NCBI RefSeq assembly: GCF_036669915.1
Contig: NC_089319.1
Coordinates: forward strand, 12,759,971-12,823,970
From: Pocillopora verrucosa
Taxonomy: Eukaryota; Cnidaria; Anthozoa; Scleractinia; Pocilloporidae
Reading direction: 5' to 3'
Length of the DNA stretch: 64,000 nt
The position numbers and the translations under genes are program-made. Under the pieces are notes generated by a model. It worked only from the letters and a program-made list of their open reading frames with translations. It was not told the DNA's origin and searched no databases. Of the stretch, positions 10,657 to 22,745 are shown in pieces (position 1 is the first letter of the stretch; each line of letters begins with the position of its first letter).

Positions 10657-12480
10657 ATGGCAATGAGTGGCATGATGGCGGTAAATAATTCTTCTATTGC
10701 AGGTACGTTTTCATGTCTTATAGGTCTGAAGATATTTGTTTTTGTACATTTTGGATGAACAAGAATTCGTAGTGTTACCATGGCTGCCTCTGTGTGAGTC
10801 GAAGTCAACATAAGTGAGGTGATTTTAGCAATACGTGGGCAACGCCATCTGGTACAAACCGCGTGGTATTAGTAGGTCAATCAGATAAGCAGGCGTGAGT
10901 TATACGAAGGAAGTAAGGAGTCACAGATGTCTCTCTACCCTCAGGCGCTGTTATTAAGGAACTCGATAACATCGGATGAGAGGTTTTCTCCTAAAATTAG
11001 GCAAAAGGAAGGGCGGGGGGGGGGGGTGCAAACTGGGGAGAAATCTATAAACCTTTCTGCTTTCCTCTTTTATTAGGCAGCGTCATTATTTAGGCTTGGC
11101 TAGGTTAAGTCAGCTTCTTACCACATTATCTGTTAGAAAAATAATAGAAATCTCAAAGTCAAAGGCGATTTATTTTTCCTTTCTTTTCTCAGGTGTGGCA
11201 AACTTGAATTCATCAGTTGTCAACGGTTACTTTCCTGTGAGCGCTACTGTATGGATAACTGTAGCATATGTGGTTATCTTCGTCTTCGGCTTCTTTGGTA
11301 ACATCTGTATCATTTACATTGTGGTTTCTCGTAAACAGATGAGGACCAAATTCAATTTCTTAGTTGTAAATATGGCAGTTGGAGATCTACTTGTTTCTCT
11401 CTTCGTTATGCCGTTTGAGTTGAGAGACAATTTTCCAATTGTTAAGGGTTAATTCATTGTTTAGTTTTGTTATGCGAAAAGCTCTCACTCACTCTTAGCA
11501 GTATAACGCATTTTTTATTTCCCACGCTATTAGGTCGTGTTGTCATTGGAAAACCTATCTTGAGTAGTACCTCCTTGTCTTTCTAGGTGAAACTTCTTTA
11601 CATTGGCCTGGCATGGATCTCAGAGGCGGTGGGAAAAGTCACGTGCAAGCTTTTTAGTTTCCTGAGGAACTTGTTAATCGCTGTCAGCATCGTAACACTT
11701 GTCTTCATTACAGTGGATCGTTACTTCGCCATTCTTCATCCACTTCGAGATATGCGTCTCATTCGAAACACAAAACTGGTCACTGCTGTGATATGGATCT
11801 TGTCTTGCCTGTATTTCTTGCTTTATCTCTTGGTCTTTGACGTTGTAAAGAGTGCTGATGGCTTTCATTGGGAGTGCAGAACGGTTTGGAATTTCTTTTC
11901 CTCAGACAGACGTGTCCAGGTTTCTATCGCCAGGGCCTATTTCATGACCATGTTCTTGATACTGTATTTGGTTCCTCTTGTTTTCATCGCATGGGTTCAT
12001 GTTCTTATTGGTCGACATGTTCGTTCACGCCAGATCCTAGGGGAGCCGACAGCCCATCAGAGACACCAAAATGAACTGTCCAAGCGCAAGGTACTACGCC
12101 TGATCATCATCGTGGTGGTGACGTTTGCGCTGTGTTGGTTGCCAGCTCACATCCAGCATTTACTCATTTTCTATTTTGCTAACACTTATAAGGCTTTGCT
12201 CAAAGTTGAACGCCTGAATTCCGTTTTATATTTTCTAGCACACGCCAATAGTGCCATAAACCCTTGCCTGCTTATTGGTTTAAACCAAAGATTCAACAAT
12301 GAATTCAGGGGATTTCTCAGATGTCTTTTTTACCGAAATCTCGTTCTCACGAGAAGAAGCATTGGCACAGAACCATCCGTTGTTCTAACTCGCATACGGA
12401 AGACTGTACGTCAATGTAGTAACACTGTTATTCCTCTTCGTATTCAACAGTGTCCACGGTCTCAGAGCTGTACGTTTTGA
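10657..12480 (+). CDS. Class A GPCR, copy 1; splice donor of second coding exon lost
   Basis: Rhodopsin-like seven-helix receptor at the plasma membrane, peptide-receptor-like; ligand not inferable. Coding exons by comparison with copy 2: 10657-10702 (ATG after an in-frame TGA, N-terminal NNSS glycosylation site, donor gtacgt), 11193-11419 (TM1 with GFFGN, TM2 with NMAVGDLL) and 11587-12480 (TM3 to tail; VDRYFAILHP, FALCWLPAH in TM6, NSAINPC in TM7; ends TGA). Joined length would be 388 residues. The donor after exon 2 reads TTGAGA where copy 2 has GTGAGT, so normal splicing should fail. A GT one base earlier would shift frame and stop almost at once; read-through stops at about 11452. The last exon is nevertheless fully open, so loss looks recent, or an untested isoform exists. 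Confidence 0.85.
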
Positions 12481-15400
12481 ATTTTTTTTGCCATGAGTTA
12501 GACAACACGATAAAAACCTACCAAAACCATTGAGATTGATATTTTACAAATTTAACCATCGCCGATCTGTCCTCAGTAGTGCTTGTATTGTTCAACAAAT
12601 GAAACAAAAAGCGTCATAAATGATAAGCCAATTAAACCAGGAAAAAAGTTGCATAGAAAAATTTCTTGATATGTGCGGAAATCTTCATTTACTTGGTAGG
12701 GGGTTAATGGACCATATTCGACCAGTGTGCTTTGTGCGCAGTTGTTCCTGTTATCATACGGGGACTCCTCACTACTTCTCAGAAACCGTGCTTACCTGAG
12801 TGGCCGTAGCGCTTGCCAATATTTTCATGGCAAAAATAGAACAAGGTATTATCAACCAGAGCACAACTAAACCGTCGGTTTGGAAGAGGTATAATGACTA
12901 CGTTTCTGTCTGTGGAAATCTTCTGTGTCTTCTGTCACGGTGGCCATAACAGACATCATAGCGACCTGATTAACTCACGGCCGTTAGTTAAGGTGAGTAC
13001 GAGTGTGCTCTAATATTTGAAACAATACCCTTATGCCGCACGCAAGATAGTTAAAGATTTCTCTCACAACAATGTTTGATTTAAAAAAAAAACCGCAAAA
13101 TTAATCGTAATTGCCGTAAAAGGGGAACATCGAAGCTTATTAAAACAAATCAATTGAGAAAAAAAAAACATGCCTTTAACTGACATCATAATGATAGCAA
13201 CCCTACGGGCACACCCCTCTTCTCCTCAAAACCACCCTAAAACGCAACCAATCTAAATCAGGACTCCAGGAAAAATACTGCTCGAAGCTAACCCTGAAGT
13301 TTGTACTTCGCGGTGGCGACTTACTTAGTTGTTCTTAGTGATTTTAACGAGGCGATCGCGATGGATGATTAAATACGAATTTTAAAAGAAGCAGTATCTC
13401 TAAAAGTGGTGCGTTGCATTGCTGTTAGAACAATCTACTTCTTTCAAACTGTGCCCATGAATCTGTCTGAGTCTGAAAGTAATCGAGACCACCTTGGTTT
13501 TTGAAAATTTTTCAAAATAAATTTTTTCCGAGCGAAAATCGCCTCAGTCCTCAAAGGCCCAATTCGAACAGCGCCGATCATCAAATGTGGCACAAACTAC
13601 CATGGTCGTCTTTTCACAAACTCTGGTTTGATAAATTTTTTTCCTTCCCATATTTAGCTGGATAAATTCTTTAGGACAACAAAGTACATAAGTTTGGCCT
13701 TTTTTAAACGATTTTTTCCGCTGAAAATTATTTTTCAGTTTGACACCTACTTTGATTCTGCCACCATGACCAAATGTTATGTAAATATGCAGCTTTCAAT
13801 CTCGGCTCAGCACAAATGTCCAACTTCTTTCCCGTGACATTTTCATTCAGACAAGCAGATATAAGGTAGAGGATTATTCATGCTAATTGCAAAATAAGTG
13901 TACTCATCTTGCTGCTCTTATGGATAATTTTTTCCAAAAAAGGGTGTTGATTTGATTAAGAAACTTGGTGTAGTTCTTTGAGGTGCATTAAATTAAAAAA
14001 GGGCTTTCTGCAAATCAAGAAAAAATCGCCGAAAAAATAAAAGTTGCTGCAATGATAAAGTTCTGTGCATAAAAGAAAAAAAAATACTCCGAGCATAAAA
14101 TATGATTTCATTCGTATCCATAAAATTTGCTGCGGAATCTGGACCGTACCACGATGTGGGAAACCACTCTTCTTGGGGGTAAAAATGCCCGCTTGAGGCC
14201 AAATTTTGTCACAAGTGCGGCTATAGTTGGAACATAACGTCATCAAGAGTGCAGCTGGTGTCGATATAAACTCAAAGAAAGATGAAAATGGTGGTATTGC
14301 AAGCGCCACATGTACTGGGTAGAGGAACCTCAGAATTGTGAAATTTTACTTCCAAAGGATGCCCTTTAGCGCTGGCGAAAATGCGAAAGTTCACTCTAGA
14401 TTGGCTTACTTCTTATAGTTTATTAGATATAATAGAAAAATAGAATTGAAAGCGGTGTACGGGTTTAAAAACGTTTTTTACGTGTTGCCGCCTGCGACTT
14501 TTATAAGTGTGATTGGACTGTTCAACTCACAGACTTCTGTTTATCATGCGCTCACTTTACGCTTCCACGCTTAGTTGACTAATTTAAACATACAGCTTCA
14601 GACAAACCAAAGAACGACACCATCAAGATCTATTTCAAGTAAAAGTCCCTTGTTTTCGCCTCTCGTTTCATGATATGAAGGGAACTGGCTCGACACAACT
14701 CAAGACTCTAAACATTTAGTTAACTTCGTCTGTTATAACGAGAGCACTTTATCAACTTTCTCTCTCATCTGTTGCCTCCCAGCTGTCACCTCTGAGAAGC
14801 TATTAGAGCCTCGAGCTTCAGCAAAGTAGCAAAGTAGTAGTAGAAGAGAGTGCAAAGTGATACCTTTATGTAAGTTTGATTGAAAGTATATATGTATTAA
14901 AATGAGAGCCTGGTATGTATACTGAAAATGTAACTCCGCATTTTTCAGAGATGTCCAACCATTCCACAGTAAAATTGCGTCAGTACAAAATTTGAATGAT
15001 TTTTGCGATATTTTAAGATTATTATAATCTACAACAATTGTATAAAAAATTTTGTAAATGATTAAAGAGGAAAAAGGAATTCAGTATTAAAGCAAAACAA
15101 AATAAGCCATTTATTACTAATCTTCCGTCACCTGGAAAGATGTTCTTGGAAAAACTGCGCATGCACTAGTTTGGGAATACTATTTACGGCTTCTTTCTCT
15201 TCATTTAAAGGTGTTCGACATTTCATCTACATTGTTGGAGTTGCTTTCTGAAAAGCCTTAAGTTCTGCGCTCTTGGGGTTAAAGCTGTATCATGCATGAA
15301 TGGCTGACTTTTCCTGTAGATTACTGATTATAAAAAGGATGATTAATGGACGCACATACAAATTGCTGATAAATTTAGTAGTAGGCTGAAGAGTTTGAAT

Positions 15401-15850
15401 TATTTAGGTTTCGACATCCTCAATCTATTTATGGTCGCGCGACAAACCAAAAAAAGTAAAAAGCCTTCACACTTTTGCGAGAGCTGGCTCGTAACCACAT
15501 GAAAGTGATTCAGCAATAACGAGAAACATATTTGCCTGCACCTGGGTGTACAGAGCAAACAAAGCACTTATGACGATATTCAACGATAAGAATGACCGGA
15601 AGCCTACGTAAATATGACCAGAACTTCTGGTTATATGAGCAAAACTACAGAAATATTTTCACCCACTCTGACCAATTTGCAGTGATAAAGACTTTGTATA
15701 TCGACCAACTGTCTCAATCAATCAATTTTTTTTTTTAAATTTTTATTGTTACATGCGCTTAGTCTATGACCTCATATCATGTCGAGGAATTCCGCTGCTA
15801 CAAGACACTTAAAATAAAGCAAAAACTACCTCTGAGAAGAGCAAACCATA
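12481..15850. other. Gene-free repeat region downstream of GPCR 1
   Basis: 12930-13560 is shared with 61620-62280 and, inverted, with 40740-41090; the inverted match continues to about 13760. 13950-14330 is an inverted relative of about 55830-56170. 14320-15330 is the right arm of the inverted pair with 6790-7700. A 117-codon minus-strand frame at 13956-14309 lies within these repeats and shows no domain. I see no host gene here. Confidence 0.6.
14320..15330 (-). repeat. Right arm of an inverted pair flanking GPCR gene 1
   Basis: Reverse-oriented relative of 6790-7700, with many small indels. Together the arms enclose the MITE, the 8.8-10.3 kb element and GPCR gene 1. Confidence 0.6.
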
Positions 15851-15860
15851 CTGTTGTTGA

Positions 15861-16000
15861 AGTCCTAAATGTAATAACTTTCCTAAATGTAATAACATTT
15901 GGTCCTAAATGTAATGAAGTCCTAAATATAATAACATTTAGTCCTAAATGTAATAACATTTAGTCCTAAATGTAATAACATTTAGTCCTAAATGTAATAA
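15861..16000 (+). repeat. CCTAAATGTAATAA subterminal array (left)
   Basis: About seven units of CCTAAATGTAATAA separated by short linkers (CATTTAGT, AGT, CTTT), spaced about 17-22 bp. Confidence 0.9.
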
Positions 16001-17826
16001 GCCTCCAATGCAATCGTTTAACTCCTTCAGTGCATTGTTGTTATGGCGGACATCCATAATGAGTTGTAAAAGCGACAGCTGTTGCACCAAAAACCGCTGA
16101 CCAGTATACATGTCACATTGCGGGCTCGCTGATATAAACCAGCGTCTTTCTACTTGCTAGACATAAGAAATATCAGCAGTCGAAGTATGGTCCTTAAAGC
16201 GGTCTATTGATCGAGTTGAAAAAAATCATTTCCAGCCGAAAGTGGGCTAGTGCTTGGCTGGAAGCTCAATAGGATGGAATCGATTGGTACGTATTGATTA
16301 AGACTTTTTTTGACAAGAAATTGACTACAATTGATGATGAACTAGCATGCCATTGTTGATGTTATCGTTCGTGTTAAAGTCATTAGTAGTGATGCACCAT
16401 TTTAGAGCAGTTTGAATGATTTCGCTGTGTCACATGTTAATCCAAAAGAAAATTATTATTATCAGTAGTGTTACTGAAATTTTGCACATCATTGTTATTC
16501 AGTGTCAATTGATTTTAATGAAGCATTTGGGTTGATTTTTAAGACTGACTATCCTGATTTATTCAATTTTGAATCTGGGATATTGCATCTCTAGCCCTCT
16601 ATGGCTTTACTCCACCTCAGAAATCAGTTCATGTACCATATAACTAAATGGAAACTGTTGAGCTTTCTTCTTCATTCATCTATTTATCTATTCATTTTCT
16701 CCCCTCACGGCGGGGAGAAGAGATGACGATAAAAAATGAAATATAAACTTGAGATCAACTGTAAAATATATGTTTTCCCAATACTTCGGTTCGGGAACTG
16801 ATGAACCTGTCATAAAGGGCTAAAGGGAAAAAAAAAATGGTTCATTAGACCATCAACTGACCATCTTGTGTTGAATATTGTAGCTCAATGGTTCAATTTC
16901 ACTCTTGCGTGGAAAAAAGGCAACATGTCGAGACCTGTGATCGTGAAATGGGATAACATATGATTGGTCAGTAGACATCTTGCTCTGTAAGTCACTTTAC
17001 CATGTAGCTAGCAGCGCACGCGTGTAAGATGAAGTGAATCCTGTGTTCTGATTGGCTATCTGAGCGGGCATGATGGGCCCACCCTCGCCCGCTGGGGATT
17101 CCCCGTATTGATCCCACGCAAGAAAACTTACAAAGTTCGTAACTTTTGGACAATGTTGGCAAATGTTGAAAAAAAAACGACCTTCTTGGGTTTATTGTGC
17201 TGCAAGCACAGTTGGCTTTCACTATCGGCTCTCGAAATAAACAGGCCATTCTTGGTTCTTATTAAAGCGAAATCTTTTGCTATACAATGAATCCTTTAAT
17301 TATTAAGCCGGGAGAATATAAACTCTCTTGACCAAGCTTGTATGGTCACGATTTCTGGGTATTAGCCTCGTTCTTTTTCTACTTTTTTATACTTCTACTT
17401 CTTTATCATAAAAACGCAAAAAAAAAAGAACTCGGCCAACATCCAGCTATTTTGACCTCACGCTTGGTCAGTAACGCAAATGAATATATTTTATGCAGAC
17501 CCATACAATTCTGGCAAGGGAAGACAGTACAACGTATATCGTCAAAATCTGTTACACTTAAGAGTCTGAGCCAATGATATAAAGAGAGCTATTGGTCAGC
17601 GTTCTCATTGCTTTTGCGTCCGTCAATTTGCTGCCAAAAGCACATCAGTTTCAGTATAAGGTTTTGTAGCCAATGCTTCTCAATCTACGTCTTTAGCAAA
17701 TAAAAAGACGCTGATTAATATCAGTGAGCCCGCAATATGCCATGAATACTGGTCAGAGGATTCTTAGGTGCAACAGCTGTCACTTTCACATCTCAATGTT
17801 AGCGCAGTTAAACGATTGCATAGGAG

Positions 17827-17976
17827 CCTTATTACATTTAGGAGCCTTATTACATTTAGGAGCCTTATTACATTTAGGACCGAATGTTATTACATTTAGG
17901 GCTTTATTACATTTAGGAACAAATGTTATTACATTTAGGACTTTATTACATTTAGGAAAGTTATTACATTTAGGAC
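17827..17976 (-). repeat. CCTAAATGTAATAA subterminal array (right, inverted)
   Basis: About eight units of the same motif read on the minus strand (TTATTACATTTAGG on plus), mirror image of the left array with a different order of linkers. Confidence 0.9.
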
Positions 17977-18010
17977 TTCTACAACTGTTCGCTACTCACA
18001 AAATGTCGTA

Positions 18011-18807
18011 CCTACTGCCCTAACGGCTCACCTTGAACACCTTAAAGTTTTAATTAACCACACTTGGAGTCTCAGCCCAGTCAATTCTTGCAACACCGCG
18101 ATGTACTTGATATGAGCTGAATTGAAATTCCTGCAATTGTATTAAACATGGAATATAGAAACCCAATGTTCACTGCTAGAAAGCGGCAACAAGGAAACTT
18201 GAGATTCGCTCAACTGTAAACTCTTTTCATAACACGAACAACGTTTCACTGAAATCAAATGCATAAATTCGCTGAATAAAGCAAAATAACAACCGAATCA
18301 CAAGGGATAAGAAAGCTAAACAAAAACCGATCGATACTTACAAGTTTTTTGTGCCTTGTTCCGCTAATAACAAATGAAATCTTGTTCGAAAATCTTAGCA
18401 GAAGCTAAAATTTAAACTCAAAACAGACCATGTGCTCTCGAAAACTTGATATCTTATCGCGAAATTCAAGAAATTTATTCTAGAAAATTTAGGTTAAATA
18501 TCCTGCAATGTCGACAAACTACTGAGTGTTAGTGGTTTTAATAAAATTATATGATACAAAGAGTGCACTGACGGTGCATTCTTTTACAATATGTTTACTC
18601 ATTTTCGTACATTTACTTTACGATTACATCATTCATAAGAAATTCTACATCACTACCTATGGCAATTTTCCCTAGTATTGCCCACGAAATAGAGAAACCT
18701 CCCCTCCCACGGTTGAACTTAGCCTTTCTTGGTTAGCAGCTATCGTTATCTAGATCAAGTAAATTGTAACCTCGCTAAAGTAAATGCAGCATTTTAAATT
18801 GTTCCAT
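18011..18807. other. No gene seen
   Basis: AT-rich sequence between the long-inverted-repeat element and the 3' end of the nuclease gene. No frame, splice pattern or clear repeat recognised. Confidence 0.5.
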
Positions 18808-19626
18808 TCACTTGACTTGGAGTGAAGGCCATCCGAATGTTTTCATTAGTTCTCCAACCGTTGCACCTTCGGCAAAGAAATCGGACAAGAGCATTTCTTT
18901 GTCGACTTTCTCACCCTTTTTCAACTTCTCCTTATTGAACGGTTTTTCCAGTGGAATTTTCACTGCTGTGCCCTGCTCTGGAAAATTGACCGACCATTCA
19001 AAACTCTCTATACGGTCTTTGCATTCTTTAGGGTAATCTGAGAACAAGGCAGGATGGAAATCTTTGCCAGTTTCTCCATGGATTGGTACGATCAGGATGT
19101 GGGGCAGATAATCGAGGCCTATGTGAAGCTGAAGAAGTTTTGCGTAGATCAGGCCCTGGTGCAAGTGTTTGCCATAAGCGTCTGGGCTATCTTCCCAGAA
19201 CGTTGCGATGTTAGAAAGGACTTTCCACTCCACAATAACATACCTTAATTTCTTTGATCTAGGATCGATGTACCAGCCAATAGCGTCAGCATCTCCAGTC
19301 CAGAAATAAACTTCTGGCTGCCTCTCCGTTTTGGAATACATGTAGCCATACAGTGTAAATTGGCTCTCTAAAAAATTTATGCCGAACTCGTCGAAAAGTG
19401 CTCGCAAAAGCTGACGTTCAGGCCGCTCTGTTGGCTTCTTCTTCTTTTTAGTCCCTTGTGCAAAGGATATCTTCTCCTCTCTTATGATTCTCTCCAATAT
19501 AGCGTCCCACATTTGGCCCACAGCGGTGCCTTTACCACGTTTGCCTGCCACACTCAACTTGAGTATTTTTTTCGGTATATTCACTTTGCCATGCTTACGG
19601 AACTTGTCCCTGGTGCGTTTGTCCAT
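18808..19626 (-). CDS. Probable PD-(D/E)XK-fold nuclease, uncharacterised family
   Basis: An intact 272-residue frame. The N-terminus is strongly basic (MDKRTRDKFRKHGKVNIPKK, later GTKKKKK), which suits nucleic-acid binding. The centre carries GDADAIGWY (residues 111-119) and, about 12 residues on, YVIVEWKV (129-136), then HQGLIYAKLL (156-165). D112/D114, E133-W-K135 and Q157-x3-Y161 fit the D...ExK...QxxxY pattern of PD-(D/E)XK nucleases. The ATG at 19626 directly follows a pyrimidine tract and TAG on the minus strand (tttgttttctcctag), so this may be an internal or second exon with more coding sequence upstream. A decayed relative lies at 42997-43590, also on minus. No specific nuclease family is recognised; substrate and biological role are unknown. 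Confidence 0.72.
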   Translation of the reverse strand: MDKRTRDKFRKHGKVNIPKKILKLSVAGKRGKGTAVGQMWDAILERIIREEKISFAQGTKKKKKPTERPERQLLRALFDEFGINFLESQFTLYGYMYSKTERQPEVYFWTGDADAIGWYIDPRSKKLRYVIVEWKVLSNIATFWEDSPDAYGKHLHQGLIYAKLLQLHIGLDYLPHILIVPIHGETGKDFHPALFSDYPKECKDRIESFEWSVNFPEQGTAVKIPLEKPFNKEKLKKGEKVDKEMLLSDFFAEGATVGELMKTFGWPSLQVK

Positions 19627-22600
19627 CTAGGAGAAAACAAATTTTCTTAAACAATGAAAACATTTTCAGCTGCGTCTTCTTTTTTACCGTACGTGTGAGC
19701 AAGATATACCCTCCAGAGGGCGGGAGGAGAAAATTTCGCTTTCGTACAACCCACGACTTAGAAAAGGTTTGATAATCGACTTTGATAGCGTATTACCTAC
19801 TGATTCGCGTCAGATTGTTAGTTAAGTTGATTTTTGGCATACGTCTCAAGTTAAGTTTAGGAGCATGTTTTTATGGACAATCTATGGGCAATCAGTCTTT
19901 TTTAGTCACTGATCCCGTATCTCCTTTGTTGAAATTAGAATATTTAAATCGTTTTCAATTATGAAAACAAGGTTGAATGGTTGTTTAACAATTTCTGCTT
20001 CTATTTCAACATAATATGGATGCTTAAGCCAATTCCCAGCATTTTTCTTTTTGTAACTTGCTTTTAAAAGCCAGTGAGTAACTCCATCAAGGACAGAAAT
20101 TGACGACAGTCAGCGGCTCATATCACAGACGTCAAAATTTCGATTTGGTTTAAAAAATAACACTAAAAGGAAGCATAAAGGACGTTGTTAACGCTATTAG
20201 TGATTGGGAAGCCAAAGAACTTAGATTTTGTCACTTTTTAAGGCGAAAGTCATCAGCAACTGCCAAAACAGGAGTGACATATTTTCAAGTTTACGTCACG
20301 CAAATGAGTAACGCAGAGGACGCCGACAAAGATTTTTCCACTTATTGTCCGCTTAACCAATTAGTTTTCTTTATTTATATCCCACCGGCTCCAGTCTCTA
20401 TTCGTCCGCCTAGACTAGTCATTTGAACAACCTCGTTGAACAAGGAAAGCTCTGCCTTCCTTCGTTGTCTAAGTAGCCATTTCTTGTTTGACACATCGGT
20501 GTTTTCACTCCCATTGATATTTCATTGTTCCGCTTCGATATACTCGGATAAAGGGTAGTCAGGCGGTGTGCACTCCGATTGCGTTGCATTCTGTTAGCTT
20601 CATTTTGAATATGGCGGTGAAAGCGGCAGAAATCGGCAGATTTTGACTGAACATTCCGTAAAAGTTACGCCGCTCCTTTTTCCTTTCACCATAGATAAAT
20701 ATAACCTGATTTATTCTGAATGTGCAAAAGTATTTTTTGTACGTATTTGTTGCCTATTCTATACCACAGAATACCACAGAAGTTGTTCAGTATGGCTTAG
20801 AAAGCGAGGCAAAGGTTATAGCCCTCTAGGTAGAGAAGATTTGTTATTGCTGCTGTTGTTGATGTGGTACTTGTTGTTGTATCATATTCTTCAGTTAAAG
20901 TTGTTCCCATTTTGTTTACTAAGATTTATTTTAATTTGCCATTTTTACATTGTATCTTATGGGAAACTATACAATAGAGCCCGTATAGCCACTTGATTAT
21001 AACCTTCTTTCTATCAACCCATGAGGGAAACTGTAACTAACAGATATCATAATATTTTGAAACCCATCTGGCCCAGGACAACTTATGCTTGTGATACATT
21101 GAAAACCATTTGAGTTCGCAAATCATGGTAATTTATTAGGTGGCAAGACAGCATTGAAAGAATTAGACCAAAATATTAGACAATTTAAAAACTCCCAGAA
21201 GTGACTGATTCATGTAACTTCCCCCTATAATATCCAAACACTATCCAGTAAACAAATAATGATAATACTGAAACTTGTCAGGCAGAAGTTATCTTGATCT
21301 TACATCAAATTCTCATAACTTATTTACAAGTAAATGTGTAACAACTAGAAGGGAGAATTAACAATCAGATCTTGGGTATTTAAGGGTTAAAGAAGAGAGC
21401 AGAAATGCTTCCTCTCAGCTACTGATCTCAGCAATGCTAGTCCTTCACACACATTTAAGTTTCTGTCAGTGATAAACATTCAGTGAATTGATATTCCCAT
21501 TCTTAACACTCAGAGGCCTTCTGACACAAAGGTTTGCAATACTAGTTCTTATTGCCTTGTGTTAACCAATGTTATGATAATATAATTTTGAGATGCTTAA
21601 AAGATTGAGAAATATATCCAAATCAAGATATTTATTTTATACTGTTACAGTTACCATAAGATTTGTTTGAAGGAGAATCTTTCAGACCATTGAATTGTAT
21701 GAGAAATTATTTTTTGTTAGACTTCTATCAAACTTCTTATCATGAGCACAATTTTGTGAATAATGAAATTTAGTGTCAGTTCATCTTTGTGTTGAGAACT
21801 CTTTTAGTTGGTGAAACTTACTTTTTCTTTCTTCCAATTTGAAGCATTAAATTGATTGATACATAAAGCACGCAAAATATTTTGTGAGAGTTCCAAGTGG
21901 CATCTATAATGTATTACTATGCTATCATGAAAAACAAAAACAACAACTACTGAAAACTGCTTTTGTCACAATTGCTACCAAATTTGTGTCAGTTTTCTGG
22001 CTCTGCCATAATAAGTGAAAATTCTGAAGATACAGGGTCTTGGTTATTTTATTAAAAGCAATTACTTTCCAAGAGTTTCTCTGCTAGGGGTGTTTTAGGC
22101 AAGCCATGTAGTAAACAGGTGAGCAGTACTGAACTTATTGACTTACTGCCGCAATGAAAAAAAACTCTATCGAACTTAAAACAGTTCAGGTACCTAATTG
22201 AAAATTTGTACTAATTTTGCAACAATAGTCACTCTCATCCATAATTCACAGAGAATAAGATAATTATATAAATACTTAGCAAAAATACATGCCTCCGGGC
22301 ATAAACTTGAAGAAGTGAAAACTCGTAGGCAAACCATTGGGGCCATAAAATGTATTTGAACAACCAAACGCGGCACACTACTCTCTCTTCTTTTCGGGAG
22401 AAAAATTAGCTTTATCGAGATTTCGGCTAGGACCATCCATTTTCCTTAAAAACCGATCAATTTTACTGCTAAGTATGAATTTCACCAAAAGCGGTTGTGT
22501 CCTCGTGTACCGGTACACAAAAGAAGGAAACATTAACGAATGCGTCATAAGTCCATGTATGGTTATGAAAACAATAGGAATTCCCTCGTGTACCAAAAGC

Positions 22601-22676
22601 GCTCACAGTCAACCCCAGCCTCGTTCTCACGTGTGCGCATTTGCATTTCCAATTCCCCGTGTTCTAAACGAGTTGG
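19627..22676. other. No convincing gene; flank of the two-gene transposon
   Basis: About 3 kb without a supportable coding frame. The longest plus frame (20643-20996) has a leucine-rich low-complexity run and no family features. The stretch near 20340-20640 is less AT-rich and could hold a promoter or first exon, but no start-plus-donor combination is convincing. Confidence 0.45.
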
Positions 22677-22731
22677 GGATTGGGTCCGAATTGGGACCGC
22701 AAAGCATCTATGGATTGTTTGAAGGGACAGA
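22677..22731 (+). repeat. Left terminal inverted repeat
   Basis: Opens GGATTGGGTCCGAATTGGGA and ends GAAGGGACAGA, 15 bp before the ATG of the YqaJ gene. It matches the right end in reverse orientation with 3 mismatches in 55. Confidence 0.9.
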
Positions 22732-22745
22732 TTTTCCAAATCAAT

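Larger units (their letters stand above)
4345..13560 (+). repeat. Large duplicated block, copy A (with GPCR gene 1)
   Basis: Long stretches recur in the same orientation at 52838-62280. Matching pieces, A to B: 4345-6960 to 52838-55400; 7264-7690 to 55400-55810; 7900-8220 to 57000-57340; 10340-10560 to 57350-57560; 10610-12930 to 57600-59940; 12930-13560 to 61620-62280. Copy A carries about 2.1 kb absent from B (roughly 8247-10338). Similarity is clear by eye but with many substitutions and small indels, so the duplication is not very recent. Confidence 0.85.
15830..18010. mobile_element. Non-autonomous element with long inverted repeats and internal arrays
   Basis: The left end (about 15850-16170) and right end (about 17660-17995) are inverted copies. 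Shared landmarks are AGTCCTAAATGTAATAACTT beside each outer edge, GCAATCGTTTAACT, GACAGCTGTTGCACC, CTGACCAGTAT and GCGGGCTC. Each end holds an array of CCTAAATGTAATAA units. The 1.5 kb interior has no credible coding frame, so movement would need a transposase in trans. The exact outer edges and target duplication could not be fixed. Confidence 0.7.

Noticed and set aside
11674..12074. ORFs in other frames within GPCR exon 3 (also 58617-59078 and 59190-59372)
   Set aside because: Shadows of the receptor exon; no motifs and not consistently conserved between the two copies.
13956..14309. A 117-codon minus-strand ORF rich in Phe
   Set aside because: It falls in a dispersed repeat (inverted relative at 55830-56170) whose other copy has no matching open frame.
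15861..17976. Regular repeats that could suggest a CRISPR array
   Set aside because: Units are only about 14 bp with 3-8 bp linkers, the two arrays are mirror images within inverted repeats, and the DNA is eukaryotic. They are subterminal transposon repeats.
20643..20996. A 117-codon plus ORF with a poly-Leu run
   Set aside because: Low complexity, starts at a poorly supported ATG, no signal or domain pattern, and no splice sites that would continue it.
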